Positions 18,498-25,238 of a stretch of DNA of 44,812 bases are shown here, piece by piece; within the stretch, counting starts at the first letter, position 1, and the number at the start of each line of letters is the position of its first letter. Position numbers and translations under genes: made by a program. This DNA is from Sporomusaceae bacterium UBA7701. Its GTDB lineage: Bacteria > Bacillota > Negativicutes > Sporomusales > UBA7701. The notes below the pieces were generated by a model, which searched no databases, was not told the DNA's origin, and worked only from the letters and a program-made list of their open reading frames with translations. The stretch lies in assembly GCA_002482545.1 (NCBI GenBank), contig DLGF01000017.1:48426-93237 (forward strand), read 5' to 3'.

Positions 18498-18959
18498 TTG
18501 GAAAACATTAAAATCGTATCCGAAAATCGCAAAGCCAGGCACGATTATCATATCCACGAAACCTACGAGGCCGGGCTTGTGCTGACCGGCACCGAGGTCA
18601 AGTCCCTCCGGGCCGGCAAAGCCAATCTCAAAGACAGCTATGCCCGGATCGACAACGGCGAGCTCATGCTGCACAACCTGCACATCAGCCCCTACGACCA
18701 GGGCAACCGCTTTAACCACGAGCCGCTCAGGACCCGCAAGCTCCTGATGCACCGCCTGGAGATCAACAAACTCATCGGCAAGACCAAGGAAAAAGGCTTT
18801 ACCCTGGTGCCGACGAAGCTCTACTTCACCCGGGGCAAAGCCAAGGTCGAACTGGGCCTGGCCACCGGCAAGAAGCTCTACGACAAGCGGCAGGACATGG
18901 CCGAGCGGGATGCCAAGCGGGAAATGGACCGGGAATTTCGCAGCCGCCAAAAGGAATAG
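18498..18959 (+). CDS. smpB: SsrA-binding protein SmpB
   Basis: 153 residues from TTG 18498. GGAG at 18486-18489 is correctly spaced for this codon, while the in-frame GTG at 18489 overlaps it and an upstream ATG overlaps the promoter. The conserved opening ENRKARHDYHIHETYEAG, the GTEVKSLRAGKANLKDSY core and the basic tail DKRQDMAERDAKREMDREF are typical. It binds tmRNA and delivers it to stalled ribosomes. The ssrA gene lies directly downstream. Confidence 0.95.
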   Translation: MENIKIVSENRKARHDYHIHETYEAGLVLTGTEVKSLRAGKANLKDSYARIDNGELMLHNLHISPYDQGNRFNHEPLRTRKLLMHRLEINKLIGKTKEKGFTLVPTKLYFTRGKAKVELGLATGKKLYDKRQDMAERDAKREMDREFRSRQKE

Positions 18960-18988
18960 TTGGCGGAGAATGATTTTTATGTTATAAT
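18960..18988 (+). promoter_or_regulatory. ssrA promoter
   Basis: TTGGCG (18960-18965), 17 bases, then TATAAT (18983-18988) with an upstream TG (extended -10). It predicts a precursor with about 50 extra 5' bases, to be trimmed by RNase P. Confidence 0.7.
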
Positions 18989-19046
18989 CATTACAAGAAG
19001 TGTACAATCGTTTGCAAAAGAAGTGCCCCAAGACGTCCGTTAACAC

Positions 19047-19394
19047 GGGGGCGTACTGGTTTCGACAGGGGTAGTTGTGGCATGGGTAGCGAGCCGGGGT
19101 TCCATCTGCCCGTCAATACGGTGGGAAACAAGTAAACGCAAACGAAGAATACGCTTTAGCAGCTTAATGCTAACGTCCTGCCTACGCTCGCCCGTGGCCT
19201 AGGATAGGACGTCACTTAACGGGATACCTGAAGCCCAATTCTCGGAGGGCCGACTGGGAAATTTTATCGAGATAGCGCCGGCGAAGCCTGTCTATGGGCG
19301 TCAACGGAGCGAAACACCAAACCATAGACTGCGCTCGGAGAAGCCTGTGTAGCGATGCCTTTGGACAGGGGTTCGACTCCCCTCGCCTCCACCA
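19047..19394 (+). ncRNA. ssrA: transfer-messenger RNA (tmRNA)
   Basis: 348 bases. The 5' GGGGGCG pairs with 3' CGCCTCC to form the acceptor stem, and the gene ends in encoded ACCA. The 5' part carries the conserved tmRNA start ACTGGTTTCGACAGGG and the 3' part the T-arm GGTTCGACTCC. The resume codon GCA (19138) opens a reading frame for ANEEYALAA ending at TAA (19165-19167), so the added tag is Ala plus these nine residues. It rescues stalled ribosomes with SmpB, encoded just upstream. Confidence 0.97.
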
Positions 19395-19474
19395 AAATTT
19401 GGAAAAGAAAAAACCCGCGTAGTACGCGGGTTTTTTGTTGTTTGTGGGGGGAAGGGTGGAGGAGGCCTCCACCA
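19385..19474 (+). repeat. ssrA 3' end as the parental form of the dispersed repeat
   Basis: The tmRNA end CGCCTCCACCA, the CCCGCG stem, TTGTTGTTTG and then GGTGGAGG (19455-19462) with CCTCCACC (19466-19473) follow the same order and spacing as in the repeat copies found at 20812-41293. The last hairpin duplicates the tmRNA 3' end CCTCCACCA. Confidence 0.65.
19408..19436 (+). terminator. ssrA terminator
   Basis: A run of As, a CCCGCG/CGCGGG stem and six Ts form a symmetric, bidirectional intrinsic terminator 13 bases after tmRNA. The same stem core recurs in the dispersed repeats downstream. Confidence 0.9.
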
Positions 19475-19648
19475 GATGATGAAAGTGAGATATAAATGGC
19501 AAACAGAAGTGTCACCTTGTGACTTGGCATAAAATGAACAGTTTACAATAAACGATATACATACCATGAATCTATCATTATTGCAAGGATTTACTAAAAA
19601 CTTGTCGAAAGGAAAAATGAAAACTATCGCGCTGGAGGTGCGTGCTCT

Positions 19649-20329
19649 ATGGCAGATTCGTATCCTATTTTACCCGAGAAGAACTGGAAAGATCTCAGGA
19701 CGCAATTCAGAAAGACGATGCCTAGCAGTGTAACTCCCTCGTATTTGCAATCCTTACTAAATCTAAGTTCAGAAAAATCCGCAAGGAACCTGATGAGCCC
19801 TCTGAAAAGGTTCGGGATCATAGATGACTTAAACAAACCGACAGATAGGGCTTTATCCTGGCGTGACGACACATCCTATGCAGATGTTTGCCAACAGATT
19901 GCCATAGAAACTTATCCCGCTGAGTTACGCGAAATTTATCCGGCTCCATCGCAGAATAAAGAGGGTGTAATTAATTGGTTTATGCGTACGACAGGATCTG
20001 GTCGATCATCTGCTCAGCTTGTTTCCTCAACGTATACTTACCTCATGGAGCCTTCATTACTGACACCGGAAGAAAGCGCGAAACCCAAGGGTAATAGTGG
20101 AAAAGCCACGACAACAAAAATGCGAGCTAAAAAAAACGAACTATCGCCCAAACTGGCAAAGACTGAAACGGTAGCGGCTACCGAAGAAACTCCGTTAGAT
20201 CACCCGGTTAAAGCACCGCACAAAGCACCTACTGTCTATATTGACCTTCAGATACATATATCTCCGGAGGCCGATGCGACCCAAATTGACGCTATTTTTG
20301 CGAGTATGGCTAAGCATCTATATCGGTGA
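19649..20329 (+). CDS. DUF5343 domain protein
   Basis: 226 residues with TGGAGGTG before the ATG. Residues about 5-105 (YPILPEKNW at the start, then helical segments ending DVCQQIA) resemble DUF5343. A low-complexity, lysine-rich linker (about 140-190) precedes a C-terminal strand-rich segment VYIDLQIHISPEADATQID, which recalls the end of DUF5343 proteins found near defence genes. It overlaps the next gene by four bases (GTGA), so the pair forms an operon. More AT-rich than the core genome, which suggests transfer. A role in phage defence is only inference. Confidence 0.65.
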   Translation: MADSYPILPEKNWKDLRTQFRKTMPSSVTPSYLQSLLNLSSEKSARNLMSPLKRFGIIDDLNKPTDRALSWRDDTSYADVCQQIAIETYPAELREIYPAPSQNKEGVINWFMRTTGSGRSSAQLVSSTYTYLMEPSLLTPEESAKPKGNSGKATTTKMRAKKNELSPKLAKTETVAATEETPLDHPVKAPHKAPTVYIDLQIHISPEADATQIDAIFASMAKHLYR

Positions 20330-20811
20330 GTGGTATGTATAATGAATTGTTCCGGCGCGTGCAAGCGGCTAATAAAGAAATTAGGTCCATCCGGGGAACG
20401 ATTAAAAGGGCTCAGCACCTAACAATATTGGAAGTTAAAGATGATGAATTGAGGACAGTTGTTTCTGAATTATATGATAATAGGCATTATAGTGAGGCAG
20501 TTGCTGCTGGATACAAATATTTGAATAATTTAGTTAAAACGAGGTGTGGTGTTGACTCGCTTGACGGTGCTGACCTTATGCGACAAGCTTTCAGCCCTAA
20601 GAAGCCGTTGCTGAAAATCAATCCCAACGTGACCCAATCTGAACGAAATGAACAACTGGGATATATGGATATTTATGCTGGATGCATGACGGGCATTCGT
20701 AATCCAAGAGCGCATGAGACTTATTGGCCTGACGATGAATATCAAGCCAAACTTTTGATCGAGTTAGCGGATCACTTAGTTACAAAAGTGCGAAATGCGT
20801 CATACACATGA
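20326..20811 (+). CDS. TIGR02391 (Ymh-like) family protein
   Basis: 161 residues from GTG 20326, or 158 from ATG 20335. The C-terminal part, YMDIYAGCMTGIRNPRAHE followed by a helical end, is the hallmark of the TIGR02391/Hypoth_Ymh family, a HEPN-like helical fold with an R..(N/P)xxxH type motif. Such proteins are frequent in defence islands and are possible RNases. Translationally coupled to the DUF5343 gene, and the first full dispersed-repeat copy begins at its stop codon. Biochemical function unknown. Confidence 0.72.
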   Translation: MSGMYNELFRRVQAANKEIRSIRGTIKRAQHLTILEVKDDELRTVVSELYDNRHYSEAVAAGYKYLNNLVKTRCGVDSLDGADLMRQAFSPKKPLLKINPNVTQSERNEQLGYMDIYAGCMTGIRNPRAHETYWPDDEYQAKLLIELADHLVTKVRNASYT

Positions 20812-20993
20812 GTGTCGGGGGACTTCTTGTGACATAAGTTAGGCAGATTTGCAAGGTCGTGGTTCGTCTCTACCCATGCAAATCCGAAATGGCTGAGAGC
20901 CCGCGAATTTCGCGGGCTCTTGTTGTTGGAGCGGTTGGCGGAGGTGGCCTCCACCAACAAAACAATATGTCAGAAGAACCGTCCCTCTGACAC
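20812..20993 (+). repeat. composite ssrA-like repeat, copy A
   Basis: Full copy of 182 bases, starting one base after the TIGR02391 stop. The left end GTGTCGGGGGAC...GTGACAT and the right end (20967-20993, ATGTC...GGGAC...GACAC when read on either strand) are inverted. Between them lie hairpin 1 (GATTTGCA...TGCAAATC, loop region with TTCG), hairpin 2 (GAGCCCGCGAA with TTCGCGGGCTC, then TTGTTGTT, terminator-like) and hairpin 3 (GTTGGCGGAGG with CCTCCACCAAC). This copy probably also terminates the upstream operon. Confidence 0.8.
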
Positions 20994-21062
20994 TCGTTTT
21001 TCGGAGGAGGATCGCTGGGCGGAGAGTGGAATAAACACGGATTTATTGTATCAAAAGAAGGA

Positions 21063-21112
21063 ATTTATCGGGAGGTATTGAATACTATAGTATTCAATAC
21101 CTCCCGATAAAT
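21063..21112. repeat. perfect 50-bp palindrome
   Basis: The 25 bases 21063-21087 are the exact reverse complement of 21088-21112. The centre is GAATACTATAGTATTC. It lies just past the 3' end of the - strand XRE gene, together with a GCCGCCGT/ACGGCGGC hairpin (21114-21132). The centre is partly repeated upstream of the XRE gene at 21395-21407. Confidence 0.75.
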
Positions 21113-21135
21113 GGCCGCCGTAAGGACGGCGGCAG

Positions 21136-21354
21136 CTATTCTTCTTTTTCGATATGCTCCATGAGACGGGCCAAGCTGATGCCGAGTTCCCTTGCGATTT
21201 TGGACAGGACACGGAGCGAAGGGCTCTTGAGTCCCCGTTCGAGCTGGCTAATGTAGGTACGGTGCACGTCGATCCGGGCCGCGAATTCCTCCTGGCTTAC
21301 ACACTTTGCCGTTCTCAGTTTTCTTAGGGCAAGGCCAAATTTTTTATCTATCAT
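21136..21354 (-). CDS. XRE-family transcriptional regulator
   Basis: 72 residues, a single Cro/C1-type helix-turn-helix (HTH_3): LRKLRTAKCVSQEEFAARIDVHRTYISQLERGLKSPSLRVLSKIAREL, with an acidic tail. The compact size is typical of repressors from mobile elements and small regulatory modules, and DNA binding is the only domain. No obvious target gene is adjacent. The flanking palindrome and the related 13-base segment upstream are candidate binding sites. Confidence 0.88.
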   Translation of the reverse strand: MIDKKFGLALRKLRTAKCVSQEEFAARIDVHRTYISQLERGLKSPSLRVLSKIARELGISLARLMEHIEKEE

Positions 21355-21394
21355 AGCATCTAAAGAATATGATAGATGAGACTAATAATCTACA

Positions 21395-21407
21395 GACTAT
21401 AGTATTC
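21395..21407 (-). promoter_or_regulatory. possible XRE operator
   Basis: GACTATAGTATTC at 21395-21407 shares ACTATAGTATTC with the centre of the 50-bp palindrome on the other side of the gene. It lies about 40 bases upstream of the XRE start. Autoregulatory role is inferred from position only. Confidence 0.3.
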
Positions 21408-21503
21408 ATAATATTGTCGAGAACGCGGCTTATCAAAGCAGATCAAGCCTTGTATAAAGTGAAGTTATAAAAAATTCTATTATTACGATTATTAGGTTGA
21501 AAG

Positions 21504-21692
21504 ATGAAAATGCGCATTAGTTTAGAGTACAAAGAAAGAGAAGCTGAGATATATGACAAAATTCAGGAAGCGTCTGATGAATTTTCTCGGCTGGATGAGT
21601 CGGGGAAAGATACAACGGAGGCTCTCCGACGACTGGAGTTAGCGCTGAGAAGGCTTGAGTTATTTCGGAAGGAATATGAGGAGAAATATTGA
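21504..21692 (+). CDS. small charged helical protein, unknown
   Basis: 62 residues, rich in Glu, Arg and Lys with leucine spacing (ALRRLELALRRLELFRK) that predicts a coiled coil or helical hairpin. No family recognised. A weak ribosome-binding site (AGGTTGAAAG) precedes the ATG. It is divergent from the XRE gene and ends eight bases before repeat copy B. It may be a real small protein or a remnant. Confidence 0.4.
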   Translation: MKMRISLEYKEREAEIYDKIQEASDEFSRLDESGKDTTEALRRLELALRRLELFRKEYEEKY

Positions 21693-21700
21693 TTTTCAGC

Positions 21701-21884
21701 GTGTCGGGGGGACGGTTCCTGTGACACAAATTAGGGTGGATTTGCAAGGTCATGGTTCGCCTCCACCATGCAAACCCGGAATGGCTGAGAGCTCGCGAAT
21801 TTCGCGGGTTCTTGTTGTTGGAGCGGTTGGCGGAGGTGGCCTCCACCAACAAAAAATGTGTCGGAAGAAGCGTCTTTCTGACAC
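21701..21884 (+). repeat. composite ssrA-like repeat, copy B
   Basis: Full copy of 184 bases. Left end 21701-21727 (GTGTC...GACGGTTCC...GTGACAC) and right end 21858-21884 are inverted repeats. The internal order of three hairpins is as in copy A, with a few substitutions (GAGCTCGCGAA...TTCGCGGGTTC in hairpin 2). Confidence 0.8.
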
Positions 21885-21974
21885 TGACACATTATAAACA
21901 TATTGCACCAGAACATTTTTTATTAACTGATAGGGCCGAGGGGAAACTGATTGCTTAAAAATGTAATTATTGCG

Positions 21975-22012
21975 TTGTAGTGATTTGCATACAATGTTAT
22001 AATTGTGTGCAA
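21975..22012 (+). promoter_or_regulatory. promoter and operator of the MocR regulator gene
   Basis: TTGTAG (21975-21980), 17 bases, TATAAT (21998-22003). Overlapping it is the inverted repeat TTGCATACAAT-N6-ATTGTGTGCAA (21985-22012, 10 of 11 pairs). The same arms and the same 6-base spacing recur before ridA, so this is very likely the operator of the MocR protein itself. Confidence 0.72.
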
Positions 22013-22040
22013 GATAGTTGGAGGAGAAAGGAAAAATAAA

Positions 22041-23432
22041 ATGCCTGTCAATTCGTTTGAGGATTACCCAATGAGCTGGAAACCGAAAATTGTTCAAACT
22101 AATAAGCCTGTGTATATTGCCATAGCTGAGCAATTAGAACAGGACATTAAAAGTGGGAACTTATTGCCCGGTACGCAGCTGCCACCGCAAAGAGAACTGG
22201 CAGATTTTTTGGATATTAACGTCAGCACTATTTCCAGGGCATTTAAAACCTGCACGCAAAAAGGCCTTCTTAGCAGTACAATCGGAAGCGGGACTTTTGT
22301 TTCTTATGATTCTTTAGCCAACCTTCATGTAGTTCCACAACAAAATGTACCTTCATTGATCGAATTGGGTTCTCTAATACCCGAAGACATCTCTTACGAA
22401 GAAATTACACAGATTTTAAAAAAGATGATGGCAGAACCGGATTTCGGCCGGTTATTTGGCTATGGAAACCTAACTACAACACTCTGGCAAAAAGAAGCTG
22501 TAGCTAAGTTAATTGCAAGAGCAGGTTATCAAGCAACAAAAAAGCCTTTACTTCCTGCAACCGGGGGGCAAAATGCGATTGCCGCGATTTTAGCGGGATT
22601 ATTCCATGCTGGTGATCGGATTGGTACGGATCCGCTTACTTATCCCGGCGTAAAAAGTGCTGCAAAAATGCTGGGTATTCAGTTAGTACCCATTCGTCAC
22701 GAGCAGAATGAAGTCTGTGAAGGTGGTTTACTGTACGCCTGTAAGAATGACAAAATCAAGGGTCTATACATTATGCCGGATTATCAGAACCCCACAGCTC
22801 ACATGATGTCCGATCAATGCCGAAGCATGATTGCGCGGGTTGCTAAGGAGCAGGGGCTTATCATTATTGAGGACGGTATTCATAGCTTGCTTTGTAAACA
22901 TCCGCAAAAGGCTGTTGCCGCCTACGCCCCGGAACAAACCGTTTATATAGCCAGCTTATCCAAAACAATATCACCCGGCTTACGACTCTCTTATATCGTA
23001 ACGCCAAAACAGTATCAGGAAATTTTGGCTGATGCACTTTATAATCTTAATCTGACTGTTTCGCCATTTTTGTTGGAGCTTGCTTCCCGTGTGATGGCAT
23101 CAGAAAAAGCCATGCAGCTTGCGGATACTCACCGTCGTCTGGCCGTAGAGCGCAATAAAATCGTCAATGAAATATTAGAGGACTATACCGTGCTTGGAGC
23201 AGATGAAAGCATTTTCCGCTGGCTTATCCTGCCTGGAAAATGGACGGGAGAAAGTTTTGAACGAGTTGCCTATGAAGCCGGTGTTCAGGTTTATGGTTCG
23301 GAACGTTTTGCCGTCGGAAAAGCGAAACCGGTTGCTGCTGTCCGGTTGGCCGTAGCAGCACCTAAAACCCCGGAAGATTTGAAACAGGCCCTTATCACTA
23401 TTAGCGCTTTATTGAAAAGCGATAAGACATAA
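22041..23432 (+). CDS. MocR/PdxR-like regulator (GntR HTH plus aminotransferase domain)
   Basis: 463 residues. The ATG at 22041 is chosen because GGAGGAGAAAGG precedes it; in-frame upstream codons lie in the leader. Residues about 15-85 are a GntR winged helix (PPQRELADFLDINVSTISRAFK). The rest is a fold-type-I aminotransferase domain with the PLP lysine K308 in SLSKTISPGLRLSY and the aspartate region MPDYQNPTAHMM. Such proteins sense PLP or an amino-compound and regulate neighbouring metabolic genes. Matching operators occur before this gene and before ridA, so it probably controls itself and ridA-phzF. Confidence 0.88.
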   Translation: MPVNSFEDYPMSWKPKIVQTNKPVYIAIAEQLEQDIKSGNLLPGTQLPPQRELADFLDINVSTISRAFKTCTQKGLLSSTIGSGTFVSYDSLANLHVVPQQNVPSLIELGSLIPEDISYEEITQILKKMMAEPDFGRLFGYGNLTTTLWQKEAVAKLIARAGYQATKKPLLPATGGQNAIAAILAGLFHAGDRIGTDPLTYPGVKSAAKMLGIQLVPIRHEQNEVCEGGLLYACKNDKIKGLYIMPDYQNPTAHMMSDQCRSMIARVAKEQGLIIIEDGIHSLLCKHPQKAVAAYAPEQTVYIASLSKTISPGLRLSYIVTPKQYQEILADALYNLNLTVSPFLLELASRVMASEKAMQLADTHRRLAVERNKIVNEILEDYTVLGADESIFRWLILPGKWTGESFERVAYEAGVQVYGSERFAVGKAKPVAAVRLAVAAPKTPEDLKQALITISALLKSDKT

Positions 23433-23473
23433 AGGCTTTGTATATAAGAGGGCGGACAGGGCGTTAAATTGTT

Positions 23474-23520
23474 TTGCACACAATATTCGTATTGTGTGTA
23501 TTTCTTTGCTGTGCTACTAT
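23474..23520 (+). promoter_or_regulatory. MocR operator and promoter of ridA-phzF
   Basis: TTGCACACAAT-N6-ATTGTGTGTA (23474-23500) repeats the operator found before the regulator gene. TTGTGT (23492-23497), 17 bases, TACTAT (23515-23520) is a plausible promoter whose -35 box lies within the operator. Confidence 0.65.
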
Positions 23521-23551
23521 CAAATTAAGAAGCAACAAAAGGAGAACTGGA

Positions 23552-23923
23552 ATGGAAAAAATTTATACGACAGCCGCACCACAAGCGATCGGCCCGTATT
23601 CACAGGCAGTAGCTATCGGCAATTTGCTCTTTATATCCGGACAAGGCGGAATCAACCCTAGCAATGGAACCGTTGTTGATGGGTTAGAGGCGCAGACAGA
23701 ACAAGCTATAAAAAATATCGGTGCAATTCTTGATGAAGCCGGCAGTGATCTAACCAAAGTCATTAAAACTACCTGCTTCCTTACGGACATGAGAGATTTT
23801 AAAATCTTCAATGAAGTATATGAAAAATATTTTACTGAAAAACCAGCCCGTAGTTGTGTAGCTGTTAAAGAATTACCCCTTAGTATTCTTTGTGAAATAG
23901 AGGCCATTGCTAGTTTAGAATAA
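23552..23923 (+). CDS. ridA: RidA family enamine/imine deaminase
   Basis: 123 residues from the ATG at 23552 (AAAGGAG upstream; the frame is open further back through the operator, so the earlier start is rejected). Sequence is classical YjgF/RidA: APQAIGPYSQAV, FISGQGG, the catalytic-site Arg in PARSCVAVKELP, and CEIEAIA. Family members hydrolyse reactive 2-aminoacrylate and other imines released by PLP enzymes. It is placed in a probable operon with phzF, under the MocR-type operator, suggesting handling of an amino-acid-derived imine. Confidence 0.9.
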   Translation: MEKIYTTAAPQAIGPYSQAVAIGNLLFISGQGGINPSNGTVVDGLEAQTEQAIKNIGAILDEAGSDLTKVIKTTCFLTDMRDFKIFNEVYEKYFTEKPARSCVAVKELPLSILCEIEAIASLE

Positions 23924-23946
23924 GAAGAAAGGTGGCAAATGACCGA

Positions 23947-24726
23947 ATGAAATACTATGTTGTAGATGCTTTTGCCGAAAAAGTCTTTGAAGGCAATCCA
24001 GCAGGTGTATGTGTCTTAGAAAACTGGTTTTCGGACGAACTTATGGAGAAAATCGCTATGGAAAACAATCTTTCGGAAACTGCTTTTACGGTCAAGGAAA
24101 ATAGCATTTATCGTTTGCGGTGGTTTACCCCTGGTGGAGAGATTGACCTTTGCGGCCATGCAACATTGGCAACCGCATTTGTGCTGGCAAATTTTTATGA
24201 ACCCGCTTCAACAGAATTTATTTTTGAAACGCTTAGCGGGAATTTAAGCGTAGCACGCAAAGGCGATTTATATGAGATGGATTTTCCTGCTTATCATCTG
24301 TCCCCTGTGCCTGTGACTGATAAAATGGCAGAGGCGATAGGTGTGCGTCCTGTGGAAGCATGGATGGCCCGGGACTTGGTGTGCGTATTGGGAGAAGAAA
24401 ATCAAGTCCTTGCTGCACAGCCTGATCAGGCAAAGCTAAAGGCGTTGGATGGCCTGCTGCTGCAATTGACGGCAAAAGGGACGGAATATGACTGTATTAC
24501 CCGCACCTTTGCCCCCAAGCTAGGTGTGGAAGAAGATCCGGTTTGTGGCTCCGGCCATTGCCATGTGATACCTTTGTGGGCTAAGAAATTAGAAAAAAAT
24601 ACGTTGGTAGCCCGCCAAGCCTCTCGTCGTGGCGGCACCTTGTATTGTCAGGATTGCGGCGAGCGGATAAAGATTTCCGGTAAAGCCGTCCTATACGCTA
24701 CAGCGGAACTCCATGTAGGGAGATAA
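23947..24726 (+). CDS. PhzF family isomerase/epimerase
   Basis: 259 residues from ATG 23947; GTG 23932 is an alternative but lies on the ribosome-binding site AAGAAAGGTGG. Diaminopimelate-epimerase-like fold: YYVVDAFAEKVFEGNPAGV, the catalytic Glu44 in NNLSETAF, CGHATLATAF, and the C-terminal EEDPVCGSGHCH. Characterised PhzF isomerises a dihydro-hydroxyanthranilate in phenazine synthesis, but most homologues have other, unknown substrates, and no other phenazine gene is present. It is adjacent to ridA and the MocR regulator. Confidence 0.87.
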   Translation: MKYYVVDAFAEKVFEGNPAGVCVLENWFSDELMEKIAMENNLSETAFTVKENSIYRLRWFTPGGEIDLCGHATLATAFVLANFYEPASTEFIFETLSGNLSVARKGDLYEMDFPAYHLSPVPVTDKMAEAIGVRPVEAWMARDLVCVLGEENQVLAAQPDQAKLKALDGLLLQLTAKGTEYDCITRTFAPKLGVEEDPVCGSGHCHVIPLWAKKLEKNTLVARQASRRGGTLYCQDCGERIKISGKAVLYATAELHVGR

Positions 24727-24885
24727 CGTGGATAGCAAAAAGCGGATACATAGCAATCCTTAGATTTAGGCACTTTTTAGGTATATGGTGTTCACGGACA
24801 AGTCATTAACTCCAGTTGCCTTCCTATGAGCCGATCAGAGCAACCTGCTTTTCTGTGCTTTTCTCAGTGGGATAAACAAAAAAAG

Positions 24886-24912
24886 CGCCGGAGGCGGGTT
24901 GTGCCTCCGGCG
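24886..24912 (-). terminator. hairpin with T-run on the - strand
   Basis: CGCCGGAGGC (24886-24895) pairs with GCCTCCGGCG (24903-24912). On the - strand it is followed by seven Ts, on the + strand by TGATTTG. The gene-free stretch 24727-25238 contains this hairpin, a repeat fragment and a second terminator. A 48-codon - strand frame upstream of it (from about 25014) has no ribosome-binding site and no recognised family, so it is not annotated as a gene. Confidence 0.6.
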
Positions 24913-25063
24913 TGATTTGTTTGTCTTGTAGGGCCTTTGTCTTTCTGGTCTGCTATCTTCTCGTTTGCTAGCGCAACGGCCCCGATCAGGGTTCTCAGGA
25001 TGACGGGCATGGATAGAGTTAAATGATATCAAATGTCCATAAGCACTATGAATTCATCCCACC

Positions 25064-25156
25064 GTGTCGGGAGGATGATTCCTGTGACACAAAATAGGGT
25101 GGATCTGTAAGGTCTGTCAAGAGCTATCCGGCTTGCTGTTGCAAGCCGGATTTGTT
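25064..25156 (+). repeat. repeat fragment copy C joined to a different terminator
   Basis: 25064-25120 keeps the left end GTGTCGGGAGGATGATTCC...GTGACAC and the start of hairpin 1 (GGTGGATCTGTAAGGTC). It then breaks off into an unrelated intrinsic terminator: ATCCGGCTTGC (25126-25136), loop TGTT, GCAAGCCGGAT (25141-25151), TTTGTT. Confidence 0.65.
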
Positions 25157-25238
25157 AATCAAATAGATATGCTATATAATAGTTTTGGTCGTTAAGACAA
25201 GAGATATTAAGTGAAATAATGTGGATTAAGGGGTATAC

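Noticed and set aside
21752..21958. Short frame through repeat copy B ending with a protein-like tail
   Set aside because: Most of it lies in the repeat itself, and the tail alone is too short to support a gene fragment.
23932..24726. Phenazine biosynthesis cluster suggested by phzF
   Set aside because: No other phz gene is present; PhzF-family proteins are widespread with other functions.
24867..25014. 48-codon - strand frame ending near the hairpin at 24886
   Set aside because: No ribosome-binding site, no family, and part of it is the terminator hairpin itself.
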